From contig JAKBBE010000175.1 in NCBI GenBank assembly GCA_021826035.1, positions 1 through 5,148 on the forward strand: a stretch of 5,148 nucleotides of DNA, in the 5' to 3' direction. The position numbers were made by a program, and so were the translations under genes. The first letter of the stretch is position 1; each line of letters begins with the position of its first letter. The notes under the pieces were generated by a model. The model was not told the DNA's origin. It was given only the letters and a program-made list of their open reading frames with translations, and did not search any database. Shown one piece after another: positions 1 through 5,148 of the stretch. The DNA is from Pseudomonadota bacterium. GTDB lineage: Bacteria; Pseudomonadota; Gammaproteobacteria; Steroidobacterales; Steroidobacteraceae.

Positions 1-2
1 GG

Positions 3-899
3 GTCGAGCGCTCGCACGGTCCGCTGCTGTACGTTCCACGCGACTTCGGCACGCGGCTCGCGGCCGGCAAGCCCGCATCGCTGCGGCTGTATGCCGATGA
101 GTCCGAGCGGGCGGTGCAAAGCCGCGTGCAGCGGCTCGCAAGTCTGATCGGCCTGTACGGCGGCACCATCGCCCGACTGCGCCTCGTGGCCCGCGGTCTC
201 GATCCGCAGCTGCTCGCACCGATTGCGTTGCACGCCATCGACATCTCCACTCCGCAGAGTCGCGCGGCGCTGGTGCTCGGTATGTTGAGTTATGCCATTC
301 TGCTGACGATGCTGATGAGCGGACTGTACATCGCGATCGACGCCACGGCCGGGGAGCGTGAGCGCGGCTCGCTCGAGCCGCTGCTGACCATGCCGGTCCG
401 GCGCGAGTACCTGGTGTACGGCAAGATGCTGGCGGCCTGCGTCATGATGACGGTGTGCCTGGTGCTGACGGTGGTGGCCTTCGCGTTCGCGCTGCACCAC
501 ATCGGGCTCGATCGGCTCGGCATGAGCGCGAACTTCGGCCCGGCCGTTGCCGCGGGCATCGTGCTCGGCTGCCTGCCGCTCATTCCGACGGGGGCTGCGC
601 TGATGACGCTCGTGGCGGCCTACACGCGCAGCTACCGCGAAGCGCAGACGTACGTCGGGCTGGTCTTGCTGATTCCGACACTGCCGTTGATTTTTGCCAA
701 TATCATGGGGCTGCGGCCGCGGCCGGCACTCATGGCCGTCCCCTCGCTCAGCCAGCACTTCATCATCATGAGCCTGTTGCGCGCCGAGCCACTGCCGGCG
801 ATGGATCTGGTGATCTCGGCCGGCGTGACGCTCGCTCTGGGCGCCGTGTTGATGTTTTTCGCCGGGCGGCTGTATCGGCGCGAGAAGCTGCTCGGCTGA
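3..899 (+). CDS. ABC-2 type transporter permease, NatB-like (5' partial)
   Basis: This is the membrane subunit of an ABC exporter of the ABC-2/NatB type (COG1668-like), which would work with an ATPase probably encoded upstream of the window. The frame is open to the left edge, so the N-terminus is missing; 298 residues are visible, against roughly 380-400 for typical family members. The first 40 visible residues, with VPRDFGTRLAAGKPASL, resemble the extracytoplasmic domain that follows TM1 in NatB proteins. The diagnostic cytoplasmic motif GERERGSLEPLLTMPVRREY (about residues 116-135 of the visible part) follows a first visible membrane helix. It is followed by about four more hydrophobic segments, the last just before the basic C-terminus YRREKLLG. 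An internal GTG at 114 is not the true start because homologous sequence continues upstream of it. The substrate cannot be told; sodium or drug export is known for relatives. The fold assignment is firm. Confidence 0.9.
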   Translation, partial: VERSHGPLLYVPRDFGTRLAAGKPASLRLYADESERAVQSRVQRLASLIGLYGGTIARLRLVARGLDPQLLAPIALHAIDISTPQSRAALVLGMLSYAILLTMLMSGLYIAIDATAGERERGSLEPLLTMPVRREYLVYGKMLAACVMMTVCLVLTVVAFAFALHHIGLDRLGMSANFGPAVAAGIVLGCLPLIPTGAALMTLVAAYTRSYREAQTYVGLVLLIPTLPLIFANIMGLRPRPALMAVPSLSQHFIIMSLLRAEPLPAMDLVISAGVTLALGAVLMFFAGRLYRREKLLG

Positions 900-931
900 C
901 GGTGACGCCGGCACGGATTCGAAGGACGATC

Positions 932-936
932 AGGAG
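932..936 (+). promoter_or_regulatory. Shine-Dalgarno that sets the SIMPL gene start
   Basis: AGGAG lies 8 bases before the ATG at 945, which is good spacing. It is only 2 bases before an in-frame TTG at 939. The ATG is therefore the likely start, and it also gives a cleaner signal peptide (MKHLL...). Confidence 0.7.
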
Positions 937-944
937 ACTTGCCC

Positions 945-1661
945 ATGAAACATCTGCTCATCCTCGCACTGGCCCTCACGCCGGTGCTCGCTCAAGCCGC
1001 GGCGCCGCATGCGCTGTCCGCACCGGCGACTCTGCACGTGAGTGCGGCGGCGACGGTCGCTCCGGCGCCGGACCGCGTCTATATCGAAGTGGGCGTACGG
1101 ACGCAGGCCGCTCAGCCGAAGGTCGCCGCCGTGGACAATGCCACTCGGGTCGCGACCGTGCTGGCCGCCGTGCGCAAGGCGGCCGGCCCCACGGCCGAAC
1201 TGACGACCGCCAATTACTCGGTGGCGCCGCAGTACGAGTATTCGAACTCGGGCAAACCACCCGCCATCACCGGTTATGTCGTGACCAATCTCGTGCGCGT
1301 GCGGCTCGATGACCTCAAACGCATCGGGGGCGTGATCGATGCGGCCAATTCTGCCGGTGCGAACATGCAGCAGAACCTGCGCTTTGCCCTGCGTCACCCT
1401 GAAGCGGCGCGGGTTCGGGCGCTGGCACGGGCGGCCCGTCGGGCGCGTGCGGCGGCCGGAGCGCTTGCGGCCGCACTGGACCTGCGGGTCGTGCGCATCC
1501 TCGAGGTGCGCCAGACCGGCGGGGCGGTGCGCGCGCCTTCGCCCCTGATGTTCGGGCCGGCGCTGCGCGCGCAGCGCATGGCGCCGGCCACGCCCATCGA
1601 ATCAGGCAGCCTCCAGGTCAGCGCGGACGTCAGCATGACTGTGGCGGTCGTGCCCCGGTAG
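945..1661 (+). CDS. SIMPL domain (DUF541) secreted protein
   Basis: The predicted protein has 238 residues, a usual length for SIMPL/DUF541 proteins. It starts with a Sec signal peptide: MK, then a hydrophobic core at residues 4-16, then AQA, with cleavage probably after Ala18. It should therefore be periplasmic or cell-surface. The mature part shows the family pattern. An early strand pair (LHVSAAATVAPAPDRVYIEV, about 30-49) is followed by a helix and then TTANYSVAPQYEY (about 88-100). Next come GYVVTNLVRVRL (110-121), a helix about 152-178 in the SIMPL Ala/Arg-rich style, and a last strand (SLQVSADVSMTVAVV). The biochemical role of SIMPL proteins is poorly known; relatives are linked to envelope stress or oxidative stress. 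It lies 45 bases after the permease on the same strand, so co-transcription is likely. The helix at 155-170 is unusually rich in Arg and Ala. Confidence 0.88.
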   Translation: MKHLLILALALTPVLAQAAAPHALSAPATLHVSAAATVAPAPDRVYIEVGVRTQAAQPKVAAVDNATRVATVLAAVRKAAGPTAELTTANYSVAPQYEYSNSGKPPAITGYVVTNLVRVRLDDLKRIGGVIDAANSAGANMQQNLRFALRHPEAARVRALARAARRARAAAGALAAALDLRVVRILEVRQTGGAVRAPSPLMFGPALRAQRMAPATPIESGSLQVSADVSMTVAVVPR

Positions 1662-1690
1662 GCGTACGCTGCGAGCACATCCACGATCGC

Positions 1691-1708
1691 GGCACGCCGC
1701 GGCGTGCC
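1691..1708. repeat. Perfect 18-base palindrome before the CBS gene
   Basis: GGCACGCCG is followed directly by its exact reverse complement CGGCGTGCC. As RNA it could fold into a 7-bp stem with a CGCG loop. It ends 2 bases before the Shine-Dalgarno of the CBS gene and begins 29 bases after the SIMPL stop codon. No T-run follows, so a classical intrinsic terminator is not supported. A repressor operator, a translation-modulating hairpin or an mRNA-end stabiliser are all possible. Confidence 0.5.
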
Positions 1709-1710
1709 CG

Positions 1711-1718
1711 GGAGGAGG
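1711..1718 (+). promoter_or_regulatory. Strong Shine-Dalgarno of the CBS gene
   Basis: GGAGGAGG lies 5 bases before the ATG at 1724. It is a near-ideal anti-16S match and fixes this start. It is almost adjacent to the palindrome at 1691-1708, so hairpin formation could affect ribosome access. Confidence 0.7.
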
Positions 1719-1723
1719 CTGAC

Positions 1724-2152
1724 ATGATCACCGTGCGCCACCTGCTCGAGGCGAAGAAGCCCGCGCTGTACAGCATCGCAGCGGATGCGCCGGTCCTCGA
1801 GGCCGTGCGATCCATGGCCGAACACGGCGTGGGCGCGCTGCTCGTGATGCGCGAGGGCGTGCTCACCGGCATCGTCTCCGAGCGTGACTACGCCCGCAAA
1901 ATCGTGTTGCACGGGCGCGCCTCGGCACAAACCCCCGTCGCCGACATCATGAGTTCGCCGGTGCTGACGGTGGGCCCGGATTCCACGGTCCAGCACTGCA
2001 TGGTCTTGATGACCGAGCGGCGCATCCGTCACCTGCCGGTGGTTCACGCCGGCCGCGTGCTCGGGGTGGTGTCGATCGGCGATCTGGTCAAGTCGGTGAT
2101 GGAGGACCAGCAGCGCACGATCGACCAGCTGGAAAGCTACATCCACGGCTGA
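1724..2152 (+). CDS. Two-CBS-domain protein
   Basis: This is a cytoplasmic stand-alone CBS pair (Bateman module) of 142 residues, the standard length for this family. CBS1 spans about residues 8-62 and ends with GIVSERDYARKI. CBS2 spans about 75-128 and contains TERRIRHLPVV and GVVSIGDLVKSV. The Ser/Asp pairs in VSERD and VSIGD are at the usual adenosyl-nucleotide (AMP, ATP, NADH or SAM) contact positions. A short charged helix (EDQQRTIDQLESYIHG) closes the protein, as in many proteobacterial relatives. Such proteins are thought to sense adenylate energy state, but the partner is generally unknown and nothing here identifies one. It follows the SIMPL gene by 62 bases on the same strand and may be either part of that transcript or separately expressed. 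It has no catalytic domain. Confidence 0.93.
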   Translation: MITVRHLLEAKKPALYSIAADAPVLEAVRSMAEHGVGALLVMREGVLTGIVSERDYARKIVLHGRASAQTPVADIMSSPVLTVGPDSTVQHCMVLMTERRIRHLPVVHAGRVLGVVSIGDLVKSVMEDQQRTIDQLESYIHG

Positions 2153-2171
2153 GCCGCGCCGCGGGTGCGGC
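2153..2171 (+). terminator. Possible shared terminator hairpin between convergent genes
   Basis: The 26-base gap between the CBS stop and the ilvA stop holds an 8-bp stem, GCCGCGCC pairing with GGTGCGGC around a GCG loop, with one G-U wobble in the + transcript. In the - transcript that pair becomes a C-A mismatch, so it folds better for the CBS message. No T-run follows on either strand, so intrinsic termination is uncertain. It may instead protect the 3' ends of both messages. Confidence 0.4.
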
Positions 2172-2178
2172 CGACCGC

Positions 2179-3696
2179 TCAGGCGCCGAGGAACATCCGG
2201 TACGCCGGATTGCCCGTCTCGTCGGCGTACTCGTAGTGCAGATCGTTCAGGTGCTGCAGGAACTCTTGGCGGTCCGGCGCCGGGACCTGGATACCGGCGA
2301 GCACCCGTCCATAGTCGGTGCCCTGGTTGCGGTAGTGAAAGAGACTGATGTTCCAGCGCGAGCCGACCGCATCGAGGAACTTCAGCAGCGCACCCGGGCG
2401 CTCCGGAAACTCGAACCGATACAGCAGCTCATCGCGAATGCCGCGCGCCCGCCCGCCGATCATGTAGCGCACGTGCAGCTTGGCCATCTCGTTCTCGCTC
2501 ATGTCGGTGACGGTGTAACCGCCCGCACGCAGCGCCTGTATCACGCCGTCCTTCTCGGTGCGTCCGCGCATCAGGGAGAAGCTGACGAACACGTGTGCCA
2601 CCGCCTCGCTCTCGTAGCGATAATTGAACTCGGTGATGCTGCGCCGGCCGAGGATTTCGCAGAACTGGCGGAAGCTGCCCGGCCGCTCCGGGATGCACAC
2701 GGCGAGCAGCGCCTCGCGCTCCCCGCCAAGATCGGCCCGCTCGGCCACGTGGCGCAAGCGGTCGAAGTTGATGTTGGCTCCGCTCGTGATCGCCGCGAGG
2801 CGCTTGCCCTGCCAGTGTTCGCGCGCGGCCAGTTTCTTCAGCCCCGCCACGGCGAGTGCGCCAGCCGGCTCGACGATCGAGCGGGTGTCTTCGAATACGT
2901 CCTGGATCGCGGCGCAGATCTCGTCGTTGTCGAGCAGAATGACTTCATCGACGTGCTTGCGGCACAGCTCGAAAGTCTCCTCACCGATCCGCTTCACGGC
3001 GACTCCGTCGGCGAACAGGCCGACCCGCTCGAGCGTGACGCGCCGGCCGGCTTTGAGCGACTCGTACATGCCGGCCGCATCCTGCGGCTCCACGCCAATG
3101 ATCCTGATGGCCGGATAGAGGTACTTCAGATACACGGACACCCCGGCGATGAGACCGCCGCCGCCGACCGGGACGAACAGAGCATCCAGGTGGCCACCGG
3201 TCTGGCGCGCCAGTTCCACCGCAATGGTCCCCTGGCCGGCGATGACGTCCGGATCGTCAAACGGATGGACGAACACCAGATTGTGTTCGCGGGCGAGGGC
3301 GAGCGCCTGTTCGAAGGCCGAATCATAGTCATCGCCGTGCAGCGTGACCTCGCCGCCGAGCGCGCTGACCGCCTGGATCTTGATCTGCGGGGTGGTCTGC
3401 GGCATCACGATGACCGCGCGGATCCCGCGTCGGCGCGCCGCGAGTGCCACACCCTGGGCGTGGTTGCCGGCTGAGGCGCACACGACGCCGCGCTGGGCGG
3501 CAGAGTCCGACAGCTTCGCGATGCGGTTGTAGGCGCCGCGCAGCTTGAATGAAAACACCGGCTGCAGGTCCTCGCGCTTCAGCAGCACCTCGTTGCCGAT
3601 GCGCCCCGAGAGCCGCGGAGCCGGTTCGAGCGGCGATTCGATCGCGACGTCGTAGACGCGTGCTTTGAGGATCTGTTCAATGTAGGGGCTGACCAT
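2179..3696 (-). CDS. ilvA: Threonine ammonia-lyase, biosynthetic (threonine deaminase)
   Basis: A PLP enzyme that converts L-threonine to 2-oxobutanoate and ammonia, the first committed step of isoleucine synthesis. The protein has 505 residues from ATG, against 514 for E. coli IlvA. The catalytic domain (about 1-320) has KREDLQPVFSFKLRGAY with the PLP lysine at about K51, then SAGNH at 75-79. It also has the phosphate-binding glycine loop PVGGGGL at about 176-182, and TSGANINFDRL near 304-314. Two ACT-like regulatory domains follow, at about 327-400 (CIPERPGSFRQFCEILG) and 422-494 (FEFPERPGALLKFLDAVG). This two-ACT layout marks the biosynthetic, isoleucine-inhibited and valine-modulated form rather than the short catabolic TdcB form. 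The start could also be GTG at 3702, directly after the upstream stop. ATG at 3696 is preferred, but neither has a clear Shine-Dalgarno, which suggests coupling to the upstream gene. All key residues seen are intact. Confidence 0.97.
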   Translation of the reverse strand: MVSPYIEQILKARVYDVAIESPLEPAPRLSGRIGNEVLLKREDLQPVFSFKLRGAYNRIAKLSDSAAQRGVVCASAGNHAQGVALAARRRGIRAVIVMPQTTPQIKIQAVSALGGEVTLHGDDYDSAFEQALALAREHNLVFVHPFDDPDVIAGQGTIAVELARQTGGHLDALFVPVGGGGLIAGVSVYLKYLYPAIRIIGVEPQDAAGMYESLKAGRRVTLERVGLFADGVAVKRIGEETFELCRKHVDEVILLDNDEICAAIQDVFEDTRSIVEPAGALAVAGLKKLAAREHWQGKRLAAITSGANINFDRLRHVAERADLGGEREALLAVCIPERPGSFRQFCEILGRRSITEFNYRYESEAVAHVFVSFSLMRGRTEKDGVIQALRAGGYTVTDMSENEMAKLHVRYMIGGRARGIRDELLYRFEFPERPGALLKFLDAVGSRWNISLFHYRNQGTDYGRVLAGIQVPAPDRQEFLQHLNDLHYEYADETGNPAYRMFLGA

Positions 3697-3702
3697 GAGC
3701 AC

Positions 3703-4506
3703 TCAGGTCGTGAGGAAGGAGTGGATCGCGCCGACGAGGGGTGCGGCACCGGCCTCGAGGGCCGCGATGCCGGCGCACGCGGCGCGCTCGGTCTGGGGCG
3801 GCAGATCGGCGGCGGTGAGCGCAAACCCGTGCGGATGCTCCGGCCCATGCAGGATCAGCAGCGGGCGGGTCACGGTGCGCAGTCGCTCGCGCAGCGGTCG
3901 GGTCTGCTCGAGCACTCCGGCCTGCGCGGCGGCCGCGGCGTGTTGCAGCCGCTCCCCGCAGGCGAAGAAGAGCGCCTCCGGCGGGGCGTCGGCACCGCAG
4001 TCGGTGCGCGCACTGGTGCACACGGCACGCAGGAACTCATCGGTGGCTCCTGCGGTGCGCGGGGGCGGGGGGATCGCGGCCGTGGGCAGGGCGGCAATGA
4101 CCAGCCGCCGCACGGCGGGGTGGGTGGCCAGCAGTTCGAGCACGACGTGAGCACCGAGGCCGCAGCCGATCAGGTCGATCTGGCGCAGACGCATGGTGTC
4201 GAGGAAGTCGCCGAGGGCGGCGGCGAACTCGCCGAAGGACAGGATGCCCGGGCGCTCGGATTGGCCGAATCCCGGCAAGTCCGGTGCGAACGCCGATCGG
4301 TCCTCGCCGAGTGCGGCCAGCAGTGCGCCGTACAGCGCTCCGGAGTGACCGGCGGGGTGCAGCGCCAGCACGGGCGTGGCTTCCTCGAAGCCGCCCCCCC
4401 CCGGAATGGCGTGATGGACGTGCAGTTGCCCAAAACGGCACTCGAAGTAGCCGCGGCGGATACGCGCCGCGGCGCGCGGCAGCGGAGATGATTTGCGGTT
4501 CGGCAT
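3703..4506 (-). CDS. Alpha/beta-hydrolase-fold protein lacking the catalytic serine
   Basis: The protein has 267 residues. Fold signatures run in order: GYFECRFGQLHVHHA (19-33), the oxyanion-side LHPAGHSG (49-56), the DLPGFGQSERPG turn (76-87), the nucleophile elbow LIGCGLGAHVVLELLATHP (112-130), and the late strand RPLLILHGPEHPHG (214-227). In active members the elbow reads G-x-S-x-G; here it is G-C-G-L-G, with Gly116 at the serine position. A late Asp is not evident (E223 is nearest), and the usual C-terminal GH motif is replaced by AGIAALEAG. The frame is intact and the fold core is kept, so a non-catalytic or altered function is more likely than decay. No Sec signal is seen, so the protein is probably cytoplasmic. 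Its stop codon abuts ilvA, implying one operon. A run of nine G lies at codons 35-38. The start ATG has only a weak Shine-Dalgarno, and an in-frame TAA lies upstream. Any substrate or partner is unknown. Confidence 0.8.
   Translation of the reverse strand: MPNRKSSPLPRAAARIRRGYFECRFGQLHVHHAIPGGGGFEEATPVLALHPAGHSGALYGALLAALGEDRSAFAPDLPGFGQSERPGILSFGEFAAALGDFLDTMRLRQIDLIGCGLGAHVVLELLATHPAVRRLVIAALPTAAIPPPPRTAGATDEFLRAVCTSARTDCGADAPPEALFFACGERLQHAAAAAQAGVLEQTRPLRERLRTVTRPLLILHGPEHPHGFALTAADLPPQTERAACAGIAALEAGAAPLVGAIHSFLTT
4394..4402 (-). repeat. G9 homopolymer inside the hydrolase gene
   Basis: Nine consecutive C on the + strand read as nine G in the coding sense. They span the end of codon 35 and most of codons 36-38 of the hydrolase-fold gene (IPGGGGF). 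The sequence on both sides is in the same frame and resembles the family. A one-base slip would truncate or frameshift the protein early. Confidence 0.75.
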
Positions 4507-4521
4507 GATCGAGCGCCATTG

Positions 4522-4535
4522 TGCCGCAGGCGGCA
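4522..4535. repeat. Inverted repeat in the hydrolase-ilvA leader
   Basis: TGCCGC and GCGGCA flank a 2-base centre. The repeat lies between the candidate -10 box and the hydrolase ATG, about 15 bases before the start. It overlaps where transcription would begin if that -10 is real, so a repressor operator is conceivable. In such GC-rich DNA, chance is also a fair explanation. Confidence 0.3.
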
Positions 4536-4541
4536 GGCGGG

Positions 4542-4547
4542 ATTAAA
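4542..4547 (-). promoter_or_regulatory. Candidate -10 box for the hydrolase-ilvA operon
   Basis: Read on the - strand this is TTTAAT, matching 5 of 6 positions of TATAAT, within the only AT-rich patch of the spacer (4542-4558). It would give a leader of about 30 bases to the ATG at 4506. No convincing -35 box is found at 16-18 bases, so support is weak. Confidence 0.3.
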
Positions 4548-4568
4548 CGAAATGAAGCACAGTCGGGA

Positions 4569-4595
4569 CCGGGCCGCCGCACCGAGGCGGCCCGG
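4569..4595 (-). terminator. Strong hairpin after the VOC gene
   Basis: A perfect 10-bp GC stem (CCGGGCCGCC with GGCGGCCCGG on the + strand) closes a 7-base loop. It starts 5 bases after the stop codon of the - strand VOC gene, the usual terminator position. The bases directly after the stem are not T-rich, but a T-richer stretch (TTCATTTCGTTT) begins about 11 bases later. It probably ends the VOC transcript, separating it from the hydrolase-ilvA unit. Confidence 0.55.
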
Positions 4596-4600
4596 CCGGT

Positions 4601-5148
4601 TCAGCGGCGCGTGCGTCGGGCTCGGCCTGCGGGCTTCTTCGGGCGAACGTGCGCCGTGCGCGACTTGCGCTGGGTCGCGCGCGGCGCGGACGGCGGTGCG
4701 CGCCGACGGGCACCGGCCGTCGCACTCGTGCGCTTCGTCTTGCGCGTGGCCGCCGTCTTGCGCGTGGCACTGCCTCGGGCACTCGGCTTTGCCCGGCCGC
4801 GCACCGATTTTCGGGCGGCCTTTGCCGGCGCGCGCTTCACGGCCGGCTTCGCGCGCTTCGGGGTGCTCGGGGCCGCCGCCTTGCGTGGCCTGCGGGCTTT
4901 GCGCACCGCGGGGCGCACGCGCCTCTTCGGCGCGGTGGCTTGGGCCTGCGCCGGTTCGTGCAGCGCAATCGTGCCGCCCTGCGGATCCATGATGTGGGCA
5001 ACGCGATCACCGCCCGGCACCACGTGCGGGCCGTTCAACACTCGCCCGCCGTGCGCCTGGACGGCCTCAAGCACCGCCTCGATGCGCGTGACGCGCACAT
5101 AGCTCAACCAGCGGGGCGGCTTGGAAGGATCCTGCAGCACGTGCAGGC
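4601..5148 (-). CDS. VOC/glyoxalase-fold protein with basic histone-like tail (5' partial)
   Basis: The frame is open to the right window edge, so the N-terminus is missing; 181 residues are visible. Residues about 1-65 look like the last half-module of a VOC (vicinal oxygen chelate) domain. They include PPRWLSYVRVTRIEAVLEAV, GGRVLNGPHVVPGGDRVAHI and DPQGGTIALHEP, with Glu64 where VOC proteins often place a metal ligand. Residues about 71-181 form a low-complexity tail with 43 Lys/Arg out of 111 and no Asp or Glu. It is rich in Ala, Pro, Ser and Thr (RKAAAPSTPKRAKPAVKRAP is typical), like histone H1 C-termini or AlgP-type proteins. The tail probably binds DNA or RNA; the VOC half may be enzymatic or a ligand sensor. 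A GTG at 5140 is unlikely to be the start because a VOC domain needs residues upstream. The VOC call is good; the function is unknown. Confidence 0.82.
   Translation of the reverse strand, partial: LHVLQDPSKPPRWLSYVRVTRIEAVLEAVQAHGGRVLNGPHVVPGGDRVAHIMDPQGGTIALHEPAQAQATAPKRRVRPAVRKARRPRKAAAPSTPKRAKPAVKRAPAKAARKSVRGRAKPSARGSATRKTAATRKTKRTSATAGARRRAPPSAPRATQRKSRTAHVRPKKPAGRARRTRR
4736..4768 (-). repeat. Tandem 15-base repeat in the basic tail
   Basis: CGTCTTGCGCGTGGC occurs at 4736-4750 and again at 4754-4768, an 18-base period in frame. It encodes the repeated ATRKT units in the tail. It suggests the basic tail has grown by local duplication, as is common for Lys/Arg/Ala-rich tails. Confidence 0.65.

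Noticed and set aside
939..944. TTG start for the SIMPL gene
   Set aside because: It is only 2 bases from the Shine-Dalgarno; ATG at 945 has proper spacing.
455..1312. + strand frame overlapping the permease and SIMPL genes
   Set aside because: It crosses two well-supported genes in another frame and has Arg/Ala-rich low-complexity composition.
1394..2146. - strand frame of 250 codons opposite SIMPL and CBS
   Set aside because: The His/Arg/Ala-rich shadow has no domain, and both + strand genes have good Shine-Dalgarno sites and family motifs.
2236..3474. Long + strand open frame (412 codons) opposite ilvA
   Set aside because: It is the antisense shadow of a fully recognisable ilvA. Long open antisense frames are expected in GC-rich coding DNA, and the translation shows no domain.
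3721..4491. + strand open frame (256 codons) opposite the hydrolase-like gene
   Set aside because: The composition is Gly/Arg-rich with no motif, and the opposite strand carries a recognisable fold and joins ilvA directly.
4522..4595. Riboswitch or ilv attenuator before the hydrolase-ilvA unit
   Set aside because: The spacer is too short, has no branched-chain-codon leader peptide, and matches no riboswitch core I can recognise.
4519..5102. + strand open frames opposite the VOC/basic-tail gene
   Set aside because: The - strand has clear VOC motifs. The + frames read as Arg/Ala/Cys-rich shadows of repetitive tail codons.

Overview
This is a GC-rich (by eye about two thirds G+C) bacterial chromosomal stretch of densely packed genes. 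Codon use is uniform, and I see no insertion sequence, phage gene, CRISPR array, tRNA or rRNA. The biosynthetic two-ACT-domain threonine deaminase, the short two-CBS protein and the Lys/Arg/Ala-rich protein tail fit a high-GC proteobacterium, probably gamma (Xanthomonadales or Steroidobacterales-like) or beta. That placement is inferred from general character, not from a search.

Left half, + strand. The window opens inside a NatB-type ABC-2 transporter permease whose N-terminus lies upstream (3-899). After 45 bases comes a secreted SIMPL/DUF541 protein with a signal peptide (945-1661). After another 62 bases comes a small two-CBS-domain protein (1724-2152). A perfect 18-base palindrome sits just before the strong Shine-Dalgarno of the CBS gene, so that gene may be separately controlled or the palindrome may end the upstream transcript.

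Right half, - strand. ilvA (3696-2179) is the main metabolic gene and makes 2-oxobutanoate for isoleucine synthesis. It converges on the CBS gene across a 26-base gap that holds a GC-rich hairpin. Directly upstream of ilvA, with the stop codon touching its possible GTG start, is an alpha/beta-hydrolase-fold protein (4506-3703). The two genes look translationally coupled. A short spacer (4507-4600) holds a strong hairpin, a small inverted repeat and a candidate -10 box. Beyond it is the 3' part of a VOC/glyoxalase-fold gene ending in a highly basic, histone-H1-like tail (5148-4601, cut by the window edge).

The most interesting points are these. The hydrolase paired with ilvA has Gly where the nucleophilic Ser should be, and the other triad residues are also not recognisable, so it looks like a pseudoenzyme. 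It also carries a run of nine G near its start that could slip. The VOC domain is fused to a tail of about 110 residues with about 40% Lys+Arg and no acidic residue. Nothing here amounts to a clearly new multi-gene system; the rest is ordinary housekeeping sequence.
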